Of a stretch of DNA of 64,000 bases, positions 7,356-16,423 are shown piece by piece. Source of the DNA: Ligilactobacillus salitolerans (lineage in GTDB: Bacteria; Bacillota; Bacilli; Lactobacillales; Lactobacillaceae); contig NZ_BFFP01000003.1 of the NCBI RefSeq assembly GCF_003864415.1, forward strand, positions 44,916 to 108,915, given 5' to 3'. How positions within the stretch are numbered: the stretch's first letter is position 1; the number at the start of each line of letters is the position of its first letter. The notes below the pieces were generated by a model, which ran no database searches, was not told the origin of the DNA, and worked only from the letters and a program-made list of their open reading frames with translations. A program made the position numbers and the translations under genes.

Positions 7356-8336
7356 ATGAGAATTAAAAAGACACTGCAACCGCTTGAATATAAAGGCAAC
7401 ATTATATTTGGTGCTGGAAACAAAAACATTGTAAGACATATTCCAAACACTAAAATTAACAGACTGCTTATTCAATATTTAGACGGACAAATTAAACGTA
7501 GCGAGTTGGAAATATCTGATTCAGAGTTGGAAATTGCTCTTGGCAAGTTTAAGAAGCTGGGATTACTTACAAATAATCCTTATAATTCTTCCGACAGATA
7601 TTCGAGAAACGCAAACTTTTTCGAATGGCTTGACACAACATCTAATTTAGACCCTTTTGTGTATCAGAAAAGACTAGAATCTTCTGTAGTTCTTATTATT
7701 GGGTTAGGGGGAATTGGGTCAACGGTAGCGGAAGAGCTGGTGAGGAGTGGGGTTAAGAATCTTGTATTAGTTGATTACGACTCTGTCGATGAATCTAACA
7801 TCTCCAGGCAAAGTACATATTGCAATGCAGATGTTGGTACTCTTAAGATTAAAGCTTGTGCGTCATACCTCAAAAAAATTGACAACAAGCTTTCTATTGA
7901 GACAATTAACAAAAAAATTTGTACAATTGATGATCTTAAAGAAATGGTCAGCCAAGATATTAACTTAATTATCAATTGTGCGGATACTCCTAAGGAAATT
8001 GATATTTGGGCAGATAAAGTTTCTTCAGAACTTAAAATTCCTGTAGTCTTCGGATCATATGCATCAACTACTATAAATACAATTGCTAAAATTCCGGATT
8101 ATTCTGTAGACATTAAGGATTTTCTTGCCAGTAATGCAATTACATCTGAATCTATTATTAGCACTGATTTTGACACAGCCGTCATTTCTCCGGTTACTTT
8201 TATGGCTGCAGGTATGGTTGGATATTACGCTGTGATGATCCTTACAAAGCTTAGACGACCTTCGACAGCAATTCAAATTGATTTGGACGGGTGGGAGGTG
8301 CTCAAATATGACATACGAGCAGCGGCAAAAGATTGA
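7356..8336 (+). CDS. MccB-like E1/ThiF-family adenylyltransferase
   Basis: A 326-residue E1-superfamily enzyme. Residues about 1-79 look like a small peptide-recognition (RRE-like) winged-helix region. Residues 80-85 read DRYSRN, the motif that precedes the catalytic domain in MccB. The ATP-binding loop GLGGIGS is at 116-122, followed by LVDYDSVDESNISRQ. Family members adenylate a C-terminal carboxylate; MccB makes a peptidyl-adenylate from a short peptide. The paired CxxC zinc ligands of MccB's C-terminal half are not visible here, which is unusual. The start has GGGAGGA upstream. The 3' end overlaps the exporter gene by 29 bases. Base composition is AT-richer than the flanking housekeeping genes, suggesting acquisition. 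Confidence 0.8.
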   Translation: MRIKKTLQPLEYKGNIIFGAGNKNIVRHIPNTKINRLLIQYLDGQIKRSELEISDSELEIALGKFKKLGLLTNNPYNSSDRYSRNANFFEWLDTTSNLDPFVYQKRLESSVVLIIGLGGIGSTVAEELVRSGVKNLVLVDYDSVDESNISRQSTYCNADVGTLKIKACASYLKKIDNKLSIETINKKICTIDDLKEMVSQDINLIINCADTPKEIDIWADKVSSELKIPVVFGSYASTTINTIAKIPDYSVDIKDFLASNAITSESIISTDFDTAVISPVTFMAAGMVGYYAVMILTKLRRPSTAIQIDLDGWEVLKYDIRAAAKD

Positions 8337-9555
8337 GAATGGTAATTTTTATAAGGCTCTTATTGCTCACGGATGTATGATCATCGGTTATGCGTCGTTG
8401 GAGATTGTTCTTTTATACCTTCTTGTTCAAAGCTATCACGCATCATCTGCTGTATTGGGTTTTTTTGGTGCTATTGCTGCAGTTCCAGCAACAATTATCG
8501 GCTTTCTTGCACCTGTCTTCGACAGAATAACTGCCAGAAAAAAATGGTTGATATTAATGCAGTTACTTGAAATAACAAGCATTTTTCTTCTGGCTGTATG
8601 TTTAATATCTAAACAAACATTATATCTGGTTGCTTGTTTGGATCTTCTCCTTGTCGCAGTATCAACGGTTTCGAACACGCTGGAAATTGGGTTTATTCCA
8701 GAAATACTATTTGAAGATGAAGCCAAAATTGAAAAGACTGTGGACGTTCAATACGTACTAAGTTCAGGTCTCAGTATTTTGACTGGGTTATTTAGCTCTC
8801 CTATTCTGCTATTCGTTGGTTTCAGAGCGCTGATTGTTATTAGTATCATAGCTTCAGCCTTGGGTATTTTTTTCTATCTTCTAATAAAAGACATCCTTCC
8901 TAATAGCAGCAACATTAACTTAAAATACATAGATAATGGGGAAACTGTCAACGACCAAAAAAAAGCGAAAAGCGGATATGTTCAACGATTACTGAGTGAT
9001 GGAAAACAATTTTTACATGCTTTTCCTGCAATAATAATTATTTTTACAGAAGCAATTTTGGGCGGCATAACTGGCCTTTTGTTCCAACTCTTGCCAATTA
9101 CAATGAAAGAACTGGGAATTCCTGTCGCTTTATTTTCGCTTGTTGATGCAGTGCAACAGGCAGGTGATGCTGCTGGAGGTTTTATAGCTCCCTTTATAAA
9201 AGTTCGACTAACCACTTTCTTTATCTTAGACTATCTGTTTTCTGGAATATGTTTCGTCCTGATCGGCTTTTCCAATATGCCCAACATAATACGGATCATT
9301 CTCCTACTACTTGCCTCAATAGTAATGGGAATGTCAGGAAATGTATTTGAAAAATTAATGTACCGTTCTTTCAATATGCAAAACATTAGTGCTATGCATG
9401 CCATTGCTACCTCCGTTTTTTCTCTATTTTCGATTATTGGATACTTGGGATCTTTAATTCAAGTAGGAACGCTGATGTTTTGGACAACTGCTGGGTTGTT
9501 GTCCATTTTCTTTGGACTATTATTAGTAATTATGCAAAAGAAGATGGATTCTTAA
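8308..9555 (+). CDS. MFS exporter of the peptide operon (MccC-like role)
   Basis: A 415-residue integral membrane protein with about 12 hydrophobic segments and the loop DRITARKKW between helices 2 and 3, as in MFS motif A. I start at ATG 8308, seven bases after GGGAGGTG, inside the end of the E1 gene; upstream codons in the same frame lack an SD. In microcin C loci the third gene, mccC, is an MFS pump that secretes the modified peptide and gives partial self-protection. No separate immunity enzyme (MccE acetyltransferase or MccF peptidase) is visible, so export may be the only protection. The transported substrate is inferred from context. Confidence 0.8.
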   Translation: MTYEQRQKIENGNFYKALIAHGCMIIGYASLEIVLLYLLVQSYHASSAVLGFFGAIAAVPATIIGFLAPVFDRITARKKWLILMQLLEITSIFLLAVCLISKQTLYLVACLDLLLVAVSTVSNTLEIGFIPEILFEDEAKIEKTVDVQYVLSSGLSILTGLFSSPILLFVGFRALIVISIIASALGIFFYLLIKDILPNSSNINLKYIDNGETVNDQKKAKSGYVQRLLSDGKQFLHAFPAIIIIFTEAILGGITGLLFQLLPITMKELGIPVALFSLVDAVQQAGDAAGGFIAPFIKVRLTTFFILDYLFSGICFVLIGFSNMPNIIRIILLLLASIVMGMSGNVFEKLMYRSFNMQNISAMHAIATSVFSLFSIIGYLGSLIQVGTLMFWTTAGLLSIFFGLLLVIMQKKMDS

Positions 9556-9634
9556 TATTATTTAGCGGCTAATTTAAGCTTGAAATTCTGAATCCGTTTG
9601 TCAAAACAACACTTCAAAAATTATATATCTTACT

Positions 9635-9665
9635 AGATCTTTCTTTTTTTGGAAGATCTTTTTTG
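9635..9665 (+). terminator. Terminator of the peptide/E1/exporter operon
   Basis: AGATCTT and AAGATCT form a 7-bp stem extended by TC/GG, with a T-rich loop and TTTTTTG after the stem. It lies 80 bases beyond the exporter stop. Confidence 0.75.
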
Positions 9666-9677
9666 TTCGATAAAAGT

Positions 9678-9732
9678 TTGCTTTCTTATTTTTCTGTGCT
9701 AAAATTAAGTTGTCTAGTCGAACACAAGTTCG
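9678..9732 (+). promoter_or_regulatory. Promoter with LexA (SOS) box
   Basis: TTGCTT (9678-9683), a 16-base spacer and TAAAAT (9700-9705) form a plausible promoter. Just downstream, CGAACACAAGTTCG (9719-9732) matches the Gram-positive LexA box CGAAC-N4-GTTCG exactly. LexA bound there would block early transcription, making the following gene DNA-damage inducible. The SOS link is inferred from the consensus match. Confidence 0.65.
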
Positions 9733-9844
9733 TATTATTGGTAAATAACTTTTAAGGAGGTTGGATTTAAAACTACTTACTCATTTGAAAGCTTGTTCGT
9801 TTTAGACATTTATGATTACAAAACACAGAAAGGATGTTTTATGT

Positions 9845-12142
9845 ATGGATGAAATGGTAAAAGAGACACAGGTCTGGCTCAACAAAACCTATAGTGCAGT
9901 TTCTGGCTTTGGTAAAGTGCCCGAGGATGGTAATACTGGTTGGAACACAGTTTATGGGCTAACTCGAGCTTTACAACACGAATTGGGGATCACAACTCTT
10001 GTTGATAATTTTGGCCCTTCAACTGCAGCCAAATGGGACGCCCAATTTGCCAATATAGTTAAAACTGGTTTTAAGCACAATGTGGTTAAGATCATTCAGG
10101 GCGGATTTTGGTGTAAGGGTATCAACCCTGAGGACTTTACTGGAGAATTTACTGCTAGCACTGCAGCGGCTGTCGTTGAATTAAAAAAAGACGCCGGTCT
10201 CAAGGACACCAGCGCCAAGGTAAACTCGGATATTATGAAAGCCTTGTTGACAATGAGCGCGTTTGTTTTAGTTCCTGGCGGGGATGCTAAAATTCGTTCA
10301 ATGCAACAACAGCTTAATCATGATTATCAAGCCTACACTGGTATTTTACCATGTGATGGGATTTATCAAAAGGATACGAACACTGCTTTGATCTATGCTT
10401 TACAAGCAGTTGAAGGGATGGATACGGGAACTGCTAATGGTTATTATGGTCCTGGTACGATCAATAAAACACCAACTGTTAATTCTGGCGCAACTGGGGC
10501 AATCGTCAAAATTATTCAATATGGTCTTTATGTTAATGGTTTCTATTCAGGAGATTTTAATGGCCAATTTACGCAAAGTGTTGCTGACGGTGTAGTTTCC
10601 TTTAGAAAATTTATGAAGTTACCACCATATAATTCAACTGCTGATTTGACTGTGATCAAAGGCTTGTTAACTAGTAACGGCAACACTAACCGCTCTTCTG
10701 AAGCTGTCGACATGGCTACTCAAATCACATCAGCCGCTACGGCTAAATCACTGAAAGAAGCTGGATATAATATTGTCGGTCGTTATTTGACAGGAAGCGT
10801 CGGGACTGGCAGCAATGAACGAGATAAAAGTCTGACTAACAGTGAAATTAAGCTGTTATTAGATGCTGGACTTAAGTTCTTTCCGATTTACGAAGATGGC
10901 GGCTATGAAGAAAGTTATTTTAATAGTAAACAAGGTTTCACAGACGGTTCAATTGCGGTTAATGCTGCCCGTCAGCTTGGCCTCCCGAGTGGGACGGTTA
11001 TCTATTTTGCCGTTGATGTTGATATTCAAGATGGAAACATGAGTAGTACGGTTATCCCTTATTTCGAGGGTATCGCTGGTATTATAGGCTCAACTGAATA
11101 TAGCCCAGGTATTTATGGAACACGCAATGCCTGCTTGCATGTCAACAAGTTAGTTAAGTATAGTTTTGTTGCTGATATGTCTTCCGGGTGGAGTGGAAAT
11201 TTAGGGTTTAAAATGCCCGAAAATTGGAGCTTTGATCAGTTCAACGAATTTACCGGAGCCTCAACAGGTATTGACATGGATCAGGTTGCTGTTTCTGGTA
11301 AAGATAACGGGGTTTCTAAAGTTACCAAGGTTAATACAAATCCTAATGCCGCCTTTTTTGCCCAACTACAACAAGTTGAAGACCAGGCGTATAGTTATAT
11401 CAGCAGTGAAAATTCTTCAACTCCTGCTGAACAGCTTGTTGCCCAATTTTATAGACAATTTTCTTATTCTTCACCAAGTTGGGACCCCTTAGCCGGTGGG
11501 TTAAATACTAGTTGGGTGGCATTTGCAAACTCAGCATTACATGTTTCAAAAGAAAGTAACTTCGAAACTCTTTATGATAGCACTACTGGCATAAAAATTG
11601 GCTTACCACACATGATGGCTTCTTTGAACACACTTTTATTTTGGGGAGAACCACAGTCAGCCTCAGGAATTCAAGACCTTGGAGGATGGTGTGGAGATCT
11701 TTTGACAAGTATAGAAGATGCTCATCTTGACGAGAAAAAATACAGCTCTTTTTATAATTCAATTACCGCATATGTAGGTAATAAAGGGCAATTTGGAAGG
11801 GAAGACTTGGTTGACGATTTAGATGCACTCAACATTTACAGTACGATCCGTTCACAAAGTAACCAAACTATATCCAAAATCATTAAGACTTATTACACCA
11901 GTAATGAAAGCTCCGTTCGGTTTAATTCTTACCTAAGTAATCGTTTTGATGATGACCTTGATTCACTACAAAATGACACATATACTCTTTTAAAAGGTGG
12001 AACAGGTTCATGGGGTACGGCTTATAAAACTGCTTTATTGGCTTTTAAAAAATTCAAACTACAAAAGTATCCTTCTTATTCCGACAGTGAGGCCAAAGAT
12101 GCCGCTAAAGCTTTTCGCAAGTTAATTGAACAAAACGCATAG
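9845..12142 (+). CDS. DUF1906 glycoside-hydrolase-like protein with peptidoglycan-binding repeats
   Basis: A 765-residue protein. The N-terminal ~290 residues hold several peptidoglycan-binding-like repeats, for example VVKIIQGGFWCKGINPEDF and IVKIIQYGLYVNGFYSGDF. Residues about 300-500 form a DUF1906 (Rv2525c-like) TIM-barrel domain: YNIVGRYLTGSVG, KFFPIYEDGG, VIYFAVDVDIQDG. The last ~250 residues are unrecognised. No signal peptide is visible. ATG 9845 is chosen because AAAGGA lies about ten bases upstream; an ATG at 9812 lacks an SD. A strong AAGGAGG at 9754-9760 has no suitable start after it. The LexA box suggests SOS-controlled expression, as for lysins or bacteriolysins. Cell-wall action is inferred, not certain. 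Confidence 0.75.
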   Translation: MDEMVKETQVWLNKTYSAVSGFGKVPEDGNTGWNTVYGLTRALQHELGITTLVDNFGPSTAAKWDAQFANIVKTGFKHNVVKIIQGGFWCKGINPEDFTGEFTASTAAAVVELKKDAGLKDTSAKVNSDIMKALLTMSAFVLVPGGDAKIRSMQQQLNHDYQAYTGILPCDGIYQKDTNTALIYALQAVEGMDTGTANGYYGPGTINKTPTVNSGATGAIVKIIQYGLYVNGFYSGDFNGQFTQSVADGVVSFRKFMKLPPYNSTADLTVIKGLLTSNGNTNRSSEAVDMATQITSAATAKSLKEAGYNIVGRYLTGSVGTGSNERDKSLTNSEIKLLLDAGLKFFPIYEDGGYEESYFNSKQGFTDGSIAVNAARQLGLPSGTVIYFAVDVDIQDGNMSSTVIPYFEGIAGIIGSTEYSPGIYGTRNACLHVNKLVKYSFVADMSSGWSGNLGFKMPENWSFDQFNEFTGASTGIDMDQVAVSGKDNGVSKVTKVNTNPNAAFFAQLQQVEDQAYSYISSENSSTPAEQLVAQFYRQFSYSSPSWDPLAGGLNTSWVAFANSALHVSKESNFETLYDSTTGIKIGLPHMMASLNTLLFWGEPQSASGIQDLGGWCGDLLTSIEDAHLDEKKYSSFYNSITAYVGNKGQFGREDLVDDLDALNIYSTIRSQSNQTISKIIKTYYTSNESSVRFNSYLSNRFDDDLDSLQNDTYTLLKGGTGSWGTAYKTALLAFKKFKLQKYPSYSDSEAKDAAKAFRKLIEQNA

Positions 12143-12150
12143 AAAGTAAT

Positions 12151-12199
12151 AAGCAAAATGATAAACTATATATATTAGTTTGTCATTTTGCTTATTTTA
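12151..12199 (+). terminator. Strong terminator after the DUF1906 gene
   Basis: AAGCAAAATGA-AAACT pairs with AGTTT-TCATTTTGCTT in a stem of about 16 bp around a short AT loop, followed by ATTTT. It ends nine bases after the stop codon region begins. Confidence 0.85.
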
Positions 12200-12244
12200 G
12201 TCTTCACATTCATTAAAAAAATAGAAAGAGGTGCTATATCAGCC

Positions 12245-12835
12245 TTGTATTCATGGTTAATGATAATATTAGCTGTCATTTTTTTCATAACAATTGACTT
12301 TTTGTATCTAAGTAACCATATAAATGGTACCACCATTGAAAATGGCTATTTTAAAAGCATCATCACAATTATTATTTCACTTTTATCTAGTTGGTTCATC
12401 TCCAAAGGTTTGTCCTCCCTTTTTCTAAATTCTCCCTCAGAAGTTGTAGTCGCTAATTTGTTCGGCTTTATACTAATAATTGTGGCATTGATAGGTTTCT
12501 TACTTCTATTCAGCACTGCAAGGCATGATATTATAGCTGGAAGAAAAACTATCCAAGAGGCTCAAAAAAAATACTTTGGCCACAATCAAGCCCTAACTTT
12601 TGTTATGGTTCATTACGTAATCGGAATAAGTAGTGTTGTATTAATTAATAGCATTATATATTTGCCAATCTTTCTCGACTTTTTGATTCCTATCCCCAAA
12701 AGTTATCCTGGTAACATTGAAAAAAGCGAATTACAAGAACTCATAGCTTTTATTATTACGCTTGTGATACCTTGTTTGATCGTAGTTTTTACACCCTTTT
12801 CTTTGAGAAAATTACTCTCTCATTTCGATAAATAG
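12245..12835 (+). CDS. Hypothetical multi-pass membrane protein
   Basis: Not recognised. The reading frame is open from 12188, but that part lies inside the upstream terminator. I prefer TTG 12245, eleven bases after GAAAGAGGTG, giving 196 residues; ATG 12260 is another option. About five hydrophobic segments are visible (LMIILAVIFFITIDFLYL, IITIIISLLSSWFI, LFGFILIIVALIGFLLLF, VMVHYVIGISSVVLI, LIAFIITLVIPCLIVVF). A short charged loop (ARHDIIAGRKTIQEAQKKYF) separates segments 3 and 4. The next gene is convergent. An immunity- or holin-like role beside the lysin-like gene is only a guess. Confidence 0.55.
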   Translation: MYSWLMIILAVIFFITIDFLYLSNHINGTTIENGYFKSIITIIISLLSSWFISKGLSSLFLNSPSEVVVANLFGFILIIVALIGFLLLFSTARHDIIAGRKTIQEAQKKYFGHNQALTFVMVHYVIGISSVVLINSIIYLPIFLDFLIPIPKSYPGNIEKSELQELIAFIITLVIPCLIVVFTPFSLRKLLSHFDK

Positions 12836-12914
12836 GATCAATTATGCAGCAATTATGGGGTGTTTTTTCATAAGACCAGTTTCTTGTCCCACTTTTTTGA
12901 CTTGGTTTGATCTA

Positions 12915-13478
12915 CTAGGCTAGCAGCTTCTCTAAGTAATCGATCGCCGTTTCTTTAGGCAGGTCATGCTGGTCAATAAAGACCCAAGTTAAAAGGACCA
13001 TGACAGTTTCGGAAAGATAAGCTACCAGCAAGTCTTTTGGAAGTTGGTGCTCAAGTCCGGATTTGAGGTCGCCAATGATTTGGTTGACCTCTTTTTTGAG
13101 GTAATTAACAAAACTTTGCACCATTTGGCCGTCGATATCGTTGTGCAGCAAGATCTTGCCTAAAAGCTCTTTCCGCTCGGTCAACAGATCATAAAGATTT
13201 CCAAAGTAAAGATGGGCCGCTTGTTCAGGTGTTAAATGCTGGGAATCATTGATTTGAATATCGCTCACGATCAGGAACCAGCAATAATTCAGCAGGTCAT
13301 ACTTATCTTCAAAATAATTGTAAAAGGTCGTTCGCGGGTAGTCCGCATCTGTGCAGATCTGGTTGACCGTGATTTTCTCAAATGCTTCTTGTTGGAGTAA
13401 ATTTAAGAAGACTGAAGAAAATGCGGTCAAAGTTCGCCGTGCTCCACGAGTCAGTTTGTGGTCTAAATCAATTTTCAT
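12915..13478 (-). CDS. TetR/AcrR-family regulator
   Basis: A 187-residue protein with an N-terminal TetR helix-turn-helix (EKITVNQICTDADYPRTTFYNYFEDKYDLL, residues ~35-65) and a helical ligand-binding C-terminal part. AGGAGATG precedes ATG 13478. It is transcribed away from the MMPL transporter gene across 147 bp, the classic arrangement for local repression of an exporter. Its operator probably lies in the 13479-13625 gap, where an AT-rich stretch is visible but no clear dyad. Confidence 0.88.
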   Translation of the reverse strand: MKIDLDHKLTRGARRTLTAFSSVFLNLLQQEAFEKITVNQICTDADYPRTTFYNYFEDKYDLLNYCWFLIVSDIQINDSQHLTPEQAAHLYFGNLYDLLTERKELLGKILLHNDIDGQMVQSFVNYLKKEVNQIIGDLKSGLEHQLPKDLLVAYLSETVMVLLTWVFIDQHDLPKETAIDYLEKLLA

Positions 13479-13625
13479 CTAATCATCTCCTGGACAGTTT
13501 GTTAGATCTGTTCATTTTTGGGCAAATGCAAAAGAATGTAGCTTGAATATTTTTTGGTTAAATTTTACTATTTCTCAATAGTTTAACATATGCACAAAAA
13601 TGATTAGACGAAGAGGGAGAGAAAA

Positions 13626-16325
13626 ATGGGGAAATTTAAACAAAACTATTGGTTATCTTTGCTGACTTGGCTAGTAATCGGGATCATTAGTCTGTTAGCC
13701 TTGCCAAATATTTCGCAGGTCGTAGCAGAACACGGGCAGACGCAGATCCCAAGTTCTGCTAAAAGTGAGGTTGCCAAGACTATCCAGCAAGATTGGGGGC
13801 ACCATCTCAAGAATACACGGCAGATCGTGGTTGTCTTTAACAATGGTGACCAGCAGCTAAGCGGCCAACAGCAAAAGAAAATCACGCAAACTATCCATAA
13901 ATTAAAGGCTGATAAAGATAAATATGGAATCAAAAAGTTCACGACTGCCGCGGATAATTCTGCCACGCAAAAACAGCTGGTATCTAAAGACAAGTCGACC
14001 CAGCTTTTGCAGTTAGACGTCAGCAAGAAACGCTCTGTCCGGGAAAGCACCCGGAATTTGAAAAAAGCGGCTGCTACGGCGGGTGTTAAAACCTACGTGA
14101 CGGGCGGAGACGTCCTGACTGACGATTTTAGCCGGGCAACTGAAGAGGGGATCAAAAAAACTGAGGTTATTGCAGTAATTTTTATTTTACTGGTCTTGAT
14201 CGTGATTTTCCGTTCGATCGTGACACCCTTGATTTCACTGCTATCAGTGGGACTTAGTTTTATTGTGTCGTTAGCGATCGTGATGAATTTGGCCAAAAAC
14301 GGCTGGCTGACGATCTCTAACTTCACTCAAGTATTTATGGTCGTTGTCATGTTCGGAATTGGGACGGATTATAACATCCTCTTATACCATCAGTTCAAGA
14401 ATTACTTGAGCCAAGGATTAGAGAAACATGCAGCAACTAAACATTCACTGAAAGTTGCCGGTAAAACGATCCTTTATTCCGGCAGCTCGGTTCTGATCGG
14501 CTTTTTGACCCTGGCTTTAGCCAAGTTTTCAATTTATCGCTCAGCGATCGGTGTCGGGATCGGCGTTGCGGTTCTCTTACTAGTTCTGTTGACACTCAAT
14601 CCCTTCTTTATGGCAACACTGGGAGAAAAAATCTTCTGGCCCAGCCATCAGCAGGCTGAGACTAAAACGAATCACTTGTGGAGTTTTCTTTCAAAGAATT
14701 CTGCCGCTCATCCTTTTATTGCCTTGGGGATCGTGTTCCTAGTTGCATTACCATTTGTTTTCACCTACCAGAATGGTTTGAACTATGACACAACAGTCGA
14801 ATTGCCGGACAATTATTCTTCGAAACAGGGCTTTAAAGTAGTTCAGCAACACTTTAGTCAAGGAACGGCGGAACCAACCACGATTTATATTCAGTCAGAC
14901 CATAAGTTGAATAACGAAAAAGATCTGAAAAACCTTGACCAGATCACCCGACAAATCAAAGATCAGTCCGGGATCAAAACAGTGGCTTCTGTAACGCGGC
15001 CAAGCGGGACTAAAATCAATCAACTCTATGTTCAAGATCAGTTGAGAAACTTAAACGGACAAACAGGCAAGGTCCAGTCTGGTTTAGGTGAGATCAGCCG
15101 CCAAACAGGTACTAGTTCCTTTGACAGCAGTCAACTGAAAGATATCGGGAACAAGACCCAACTGATCGGGCAAAAATTAAAAGAGATCCAGTCGGCATCA
15201 CAGAGCGGTTCTAGCCAGCAAAATGTCTTGCCGCAGTTGCAGCAAAAAATGACAGCTGCAGGTCAACCGTTGTCTGCACAACAACTACAGATGCTTGGTG
15301 TCATGCTGCAGCAGATGCAAGGCCAGCAAAAGGCGACCTTGAATGAACTGCAGCAAAGCTTGCAAGCCATTGCGGCATACACACAGGCCATTGGTCAGGA
15401 TGCACAAGGAACGGGACAGCAGCTTAAAGAGCAGCAAGCTCGCATTAGTCAGGCATCTAAGGGACTTGCCCAAATCAATGGCGGGATGACTTCAATGAGC
15501 CAATATCTGCAGGGCCTGCAAAATTCAGCGGCTGGGGCAACATTTTATATTCCGCAAAATGTTTTACAGAGCTCGACTTTTAAGAGTGCCCAGGATAACT
15601 ATCTTTCCGCTGATAAGAAGACTGCTAAGTTCACGATCATACTCAGTTCGGATCCGGCAGCTAAAAAATCGCTGGACAAAGTCAATGCTTTGCAGACACA
15701 AGTCAAAAACAATCTCCAAGGGACGTCCTTGAAAGGAGCCCGTGTGGCGGTTGGCGGCCAATCTGCTAGTTTAGATGATACTGCCAGGGTCTCGAAGGCT
15801 GATTTTTTCCGCAGTGCTGCTTTAATGTTGATTGGGATCGGCATAGCTTTAATGCTGGTGACTCGGTCGATCCTCCAGCCGCTTTATATTATCGGGACAC
15901 TGATGTTGTCTTATTTTGGCGGGATCAGTATTGCGCGCTGGTTAAGCGGAGTGTTTTTAGGTGATAAGATGTTGAGCTGGAACACACCGTTCTTTACTTT
16001 TGTCATGTTAATAGCACTAGGCGTGGATTATAGTATCTTCTTGATGAGCAAGTACCGTGAGTATGGTGCTTGGAATGATGTACCTAGTCGCCGGATCGTG
16101 AAAGCTTCTGGTATGGTCGGGACAGTCGTGATCTCCGCTGCATTGATCCTTGGTGGGACGTTTGCGGCTTTGATCCCAGCTAATGTTGTCACCTTGACCC
16201 AAGTGGCAATTGGGGTCATGAGTGGACTGCTGATCCTAGTTTTCGCTATTCCAACTATCAACAGCAGCTTGATCAGGTTGACCTATCCTCTGGACGACAA
16301 AATGAAACAAAAGGAAAAGAAGTAA
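13626..16325 (+). CDS. MMPL/RND-family transporter
   Basis: An 899-residue RND-superfamily membrane protein of the MMPL type. A TM helix at residues 8-27 is followed by a large extracellular loop and a helix cluster (VIAVIFILLVLIVIFRSI, then FGIGTDYNILLYHQF, residues ~180-330). A second very long Gln/Ser-rich loop (about 370-710) contains coiled-coil-like QQLQ/GQQ repeats, and a second cluster follows with IALGVDYSIFLMSKYREY. The paired GxxxDY motifs are the proton-relay signature. Such proteins export lipids or amphiphilic compounds. GAGGGAGAG precedes the start. The divergent TetR gene is its likely regulator. Confidence 0.88.
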   Translation: MGKFKQNYWLSLLTWLVIGIISLLALPNISQVVAEHGQTQIPSSAKSEVAKTIQQDWGHHLKNTRQIVVVFNNGDQQLSGQQQKKITQTIHKLKADKDKYGIKKFTTAADNSATQKQLVSKDKSTQLLQLDVSKKRSVRESTRNLKKAAATAGVKTYVTGGDVLTDDFSRATEEGIKKTEVIAVIFILLVLIVIFRSIVTPLISLLSVGLSFIVSLAIVMNLAKNGWLTISNFTQVFMVVVMFGIGTDYNILLYHQFKNYLSQGLEKHAATKHSLKVAGKTILYSGSSVLIGFLTLALAKFSIYRSAIGVGIGVAVLLLVLLTLNPFFMATLGEKIFWPSHQQAETKTNHLWSFLSKNSAAHPFIALGIVFLVALPFVFTYQNGLNYDTTVELPDNYSSKQGFKVVQQHFSQGTAEPTTIYIQSDHKLNNEKDLKNLDQITRQIKDQSGIKTVASVTRPSGTKINQLYVQDQLRNLNGQTGKVQSGLGEISRQTGTSSFDSSQLKDIGNKTQLIGQKLKEIQSASQSGSSQQNVLPQLQQKMTAAGQPLSAQQLQMLGVMLQQMQGQQKATLNELQQSLQAIAAYTQAIGQDAQGTGQQLKEQQARISQASKGLAQINGGMTSMSQYLQGLQNSAAGATFYIPQNVLQSSTFKSAQDNYLSADKKTAKFTIILSSDPAAKKSLDKVNALQTQVKNNLQGTSLKGARVAVGGQSASLDDTARVSKADFFRSAALMLIGIGIALMLVTRSILQPLYIIGTLMLSYFGGISIARWLSGVFLGDKMLSWNTPFFTFVMLIALGVDYSIFLMSKYREYGAWNDVPSRRIVKASGMVGTVVISAALILGGTFAALIPANVVTLTQVAIGVMSGLLILVFAIPTINSSLIRLTYPLDDKMKQKEKK

Positions 16326-16354
16326 GTGTTTTTTCGCTTTAAATTTTCCACAAG

Positions 16355-16406
16355 AAAAAGCTTCTGTTATCTTGATCATTTCAGATCAAATTAACAGAAG
16401 CTTTTT
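16355..16406. terminator. Bidirectional terminator between MMPL and msmK genes
   Basis: AAAAAGCTTCTGTTA pairs with TAACAGAAGCTTTTT, with an inner TTGATC/GATCAA stem. A and T runs on both sides suit the convergent genes. Confidence 0.85.
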
Positions 16407-16423
16407 AATGTCTTGGAGAAGAA

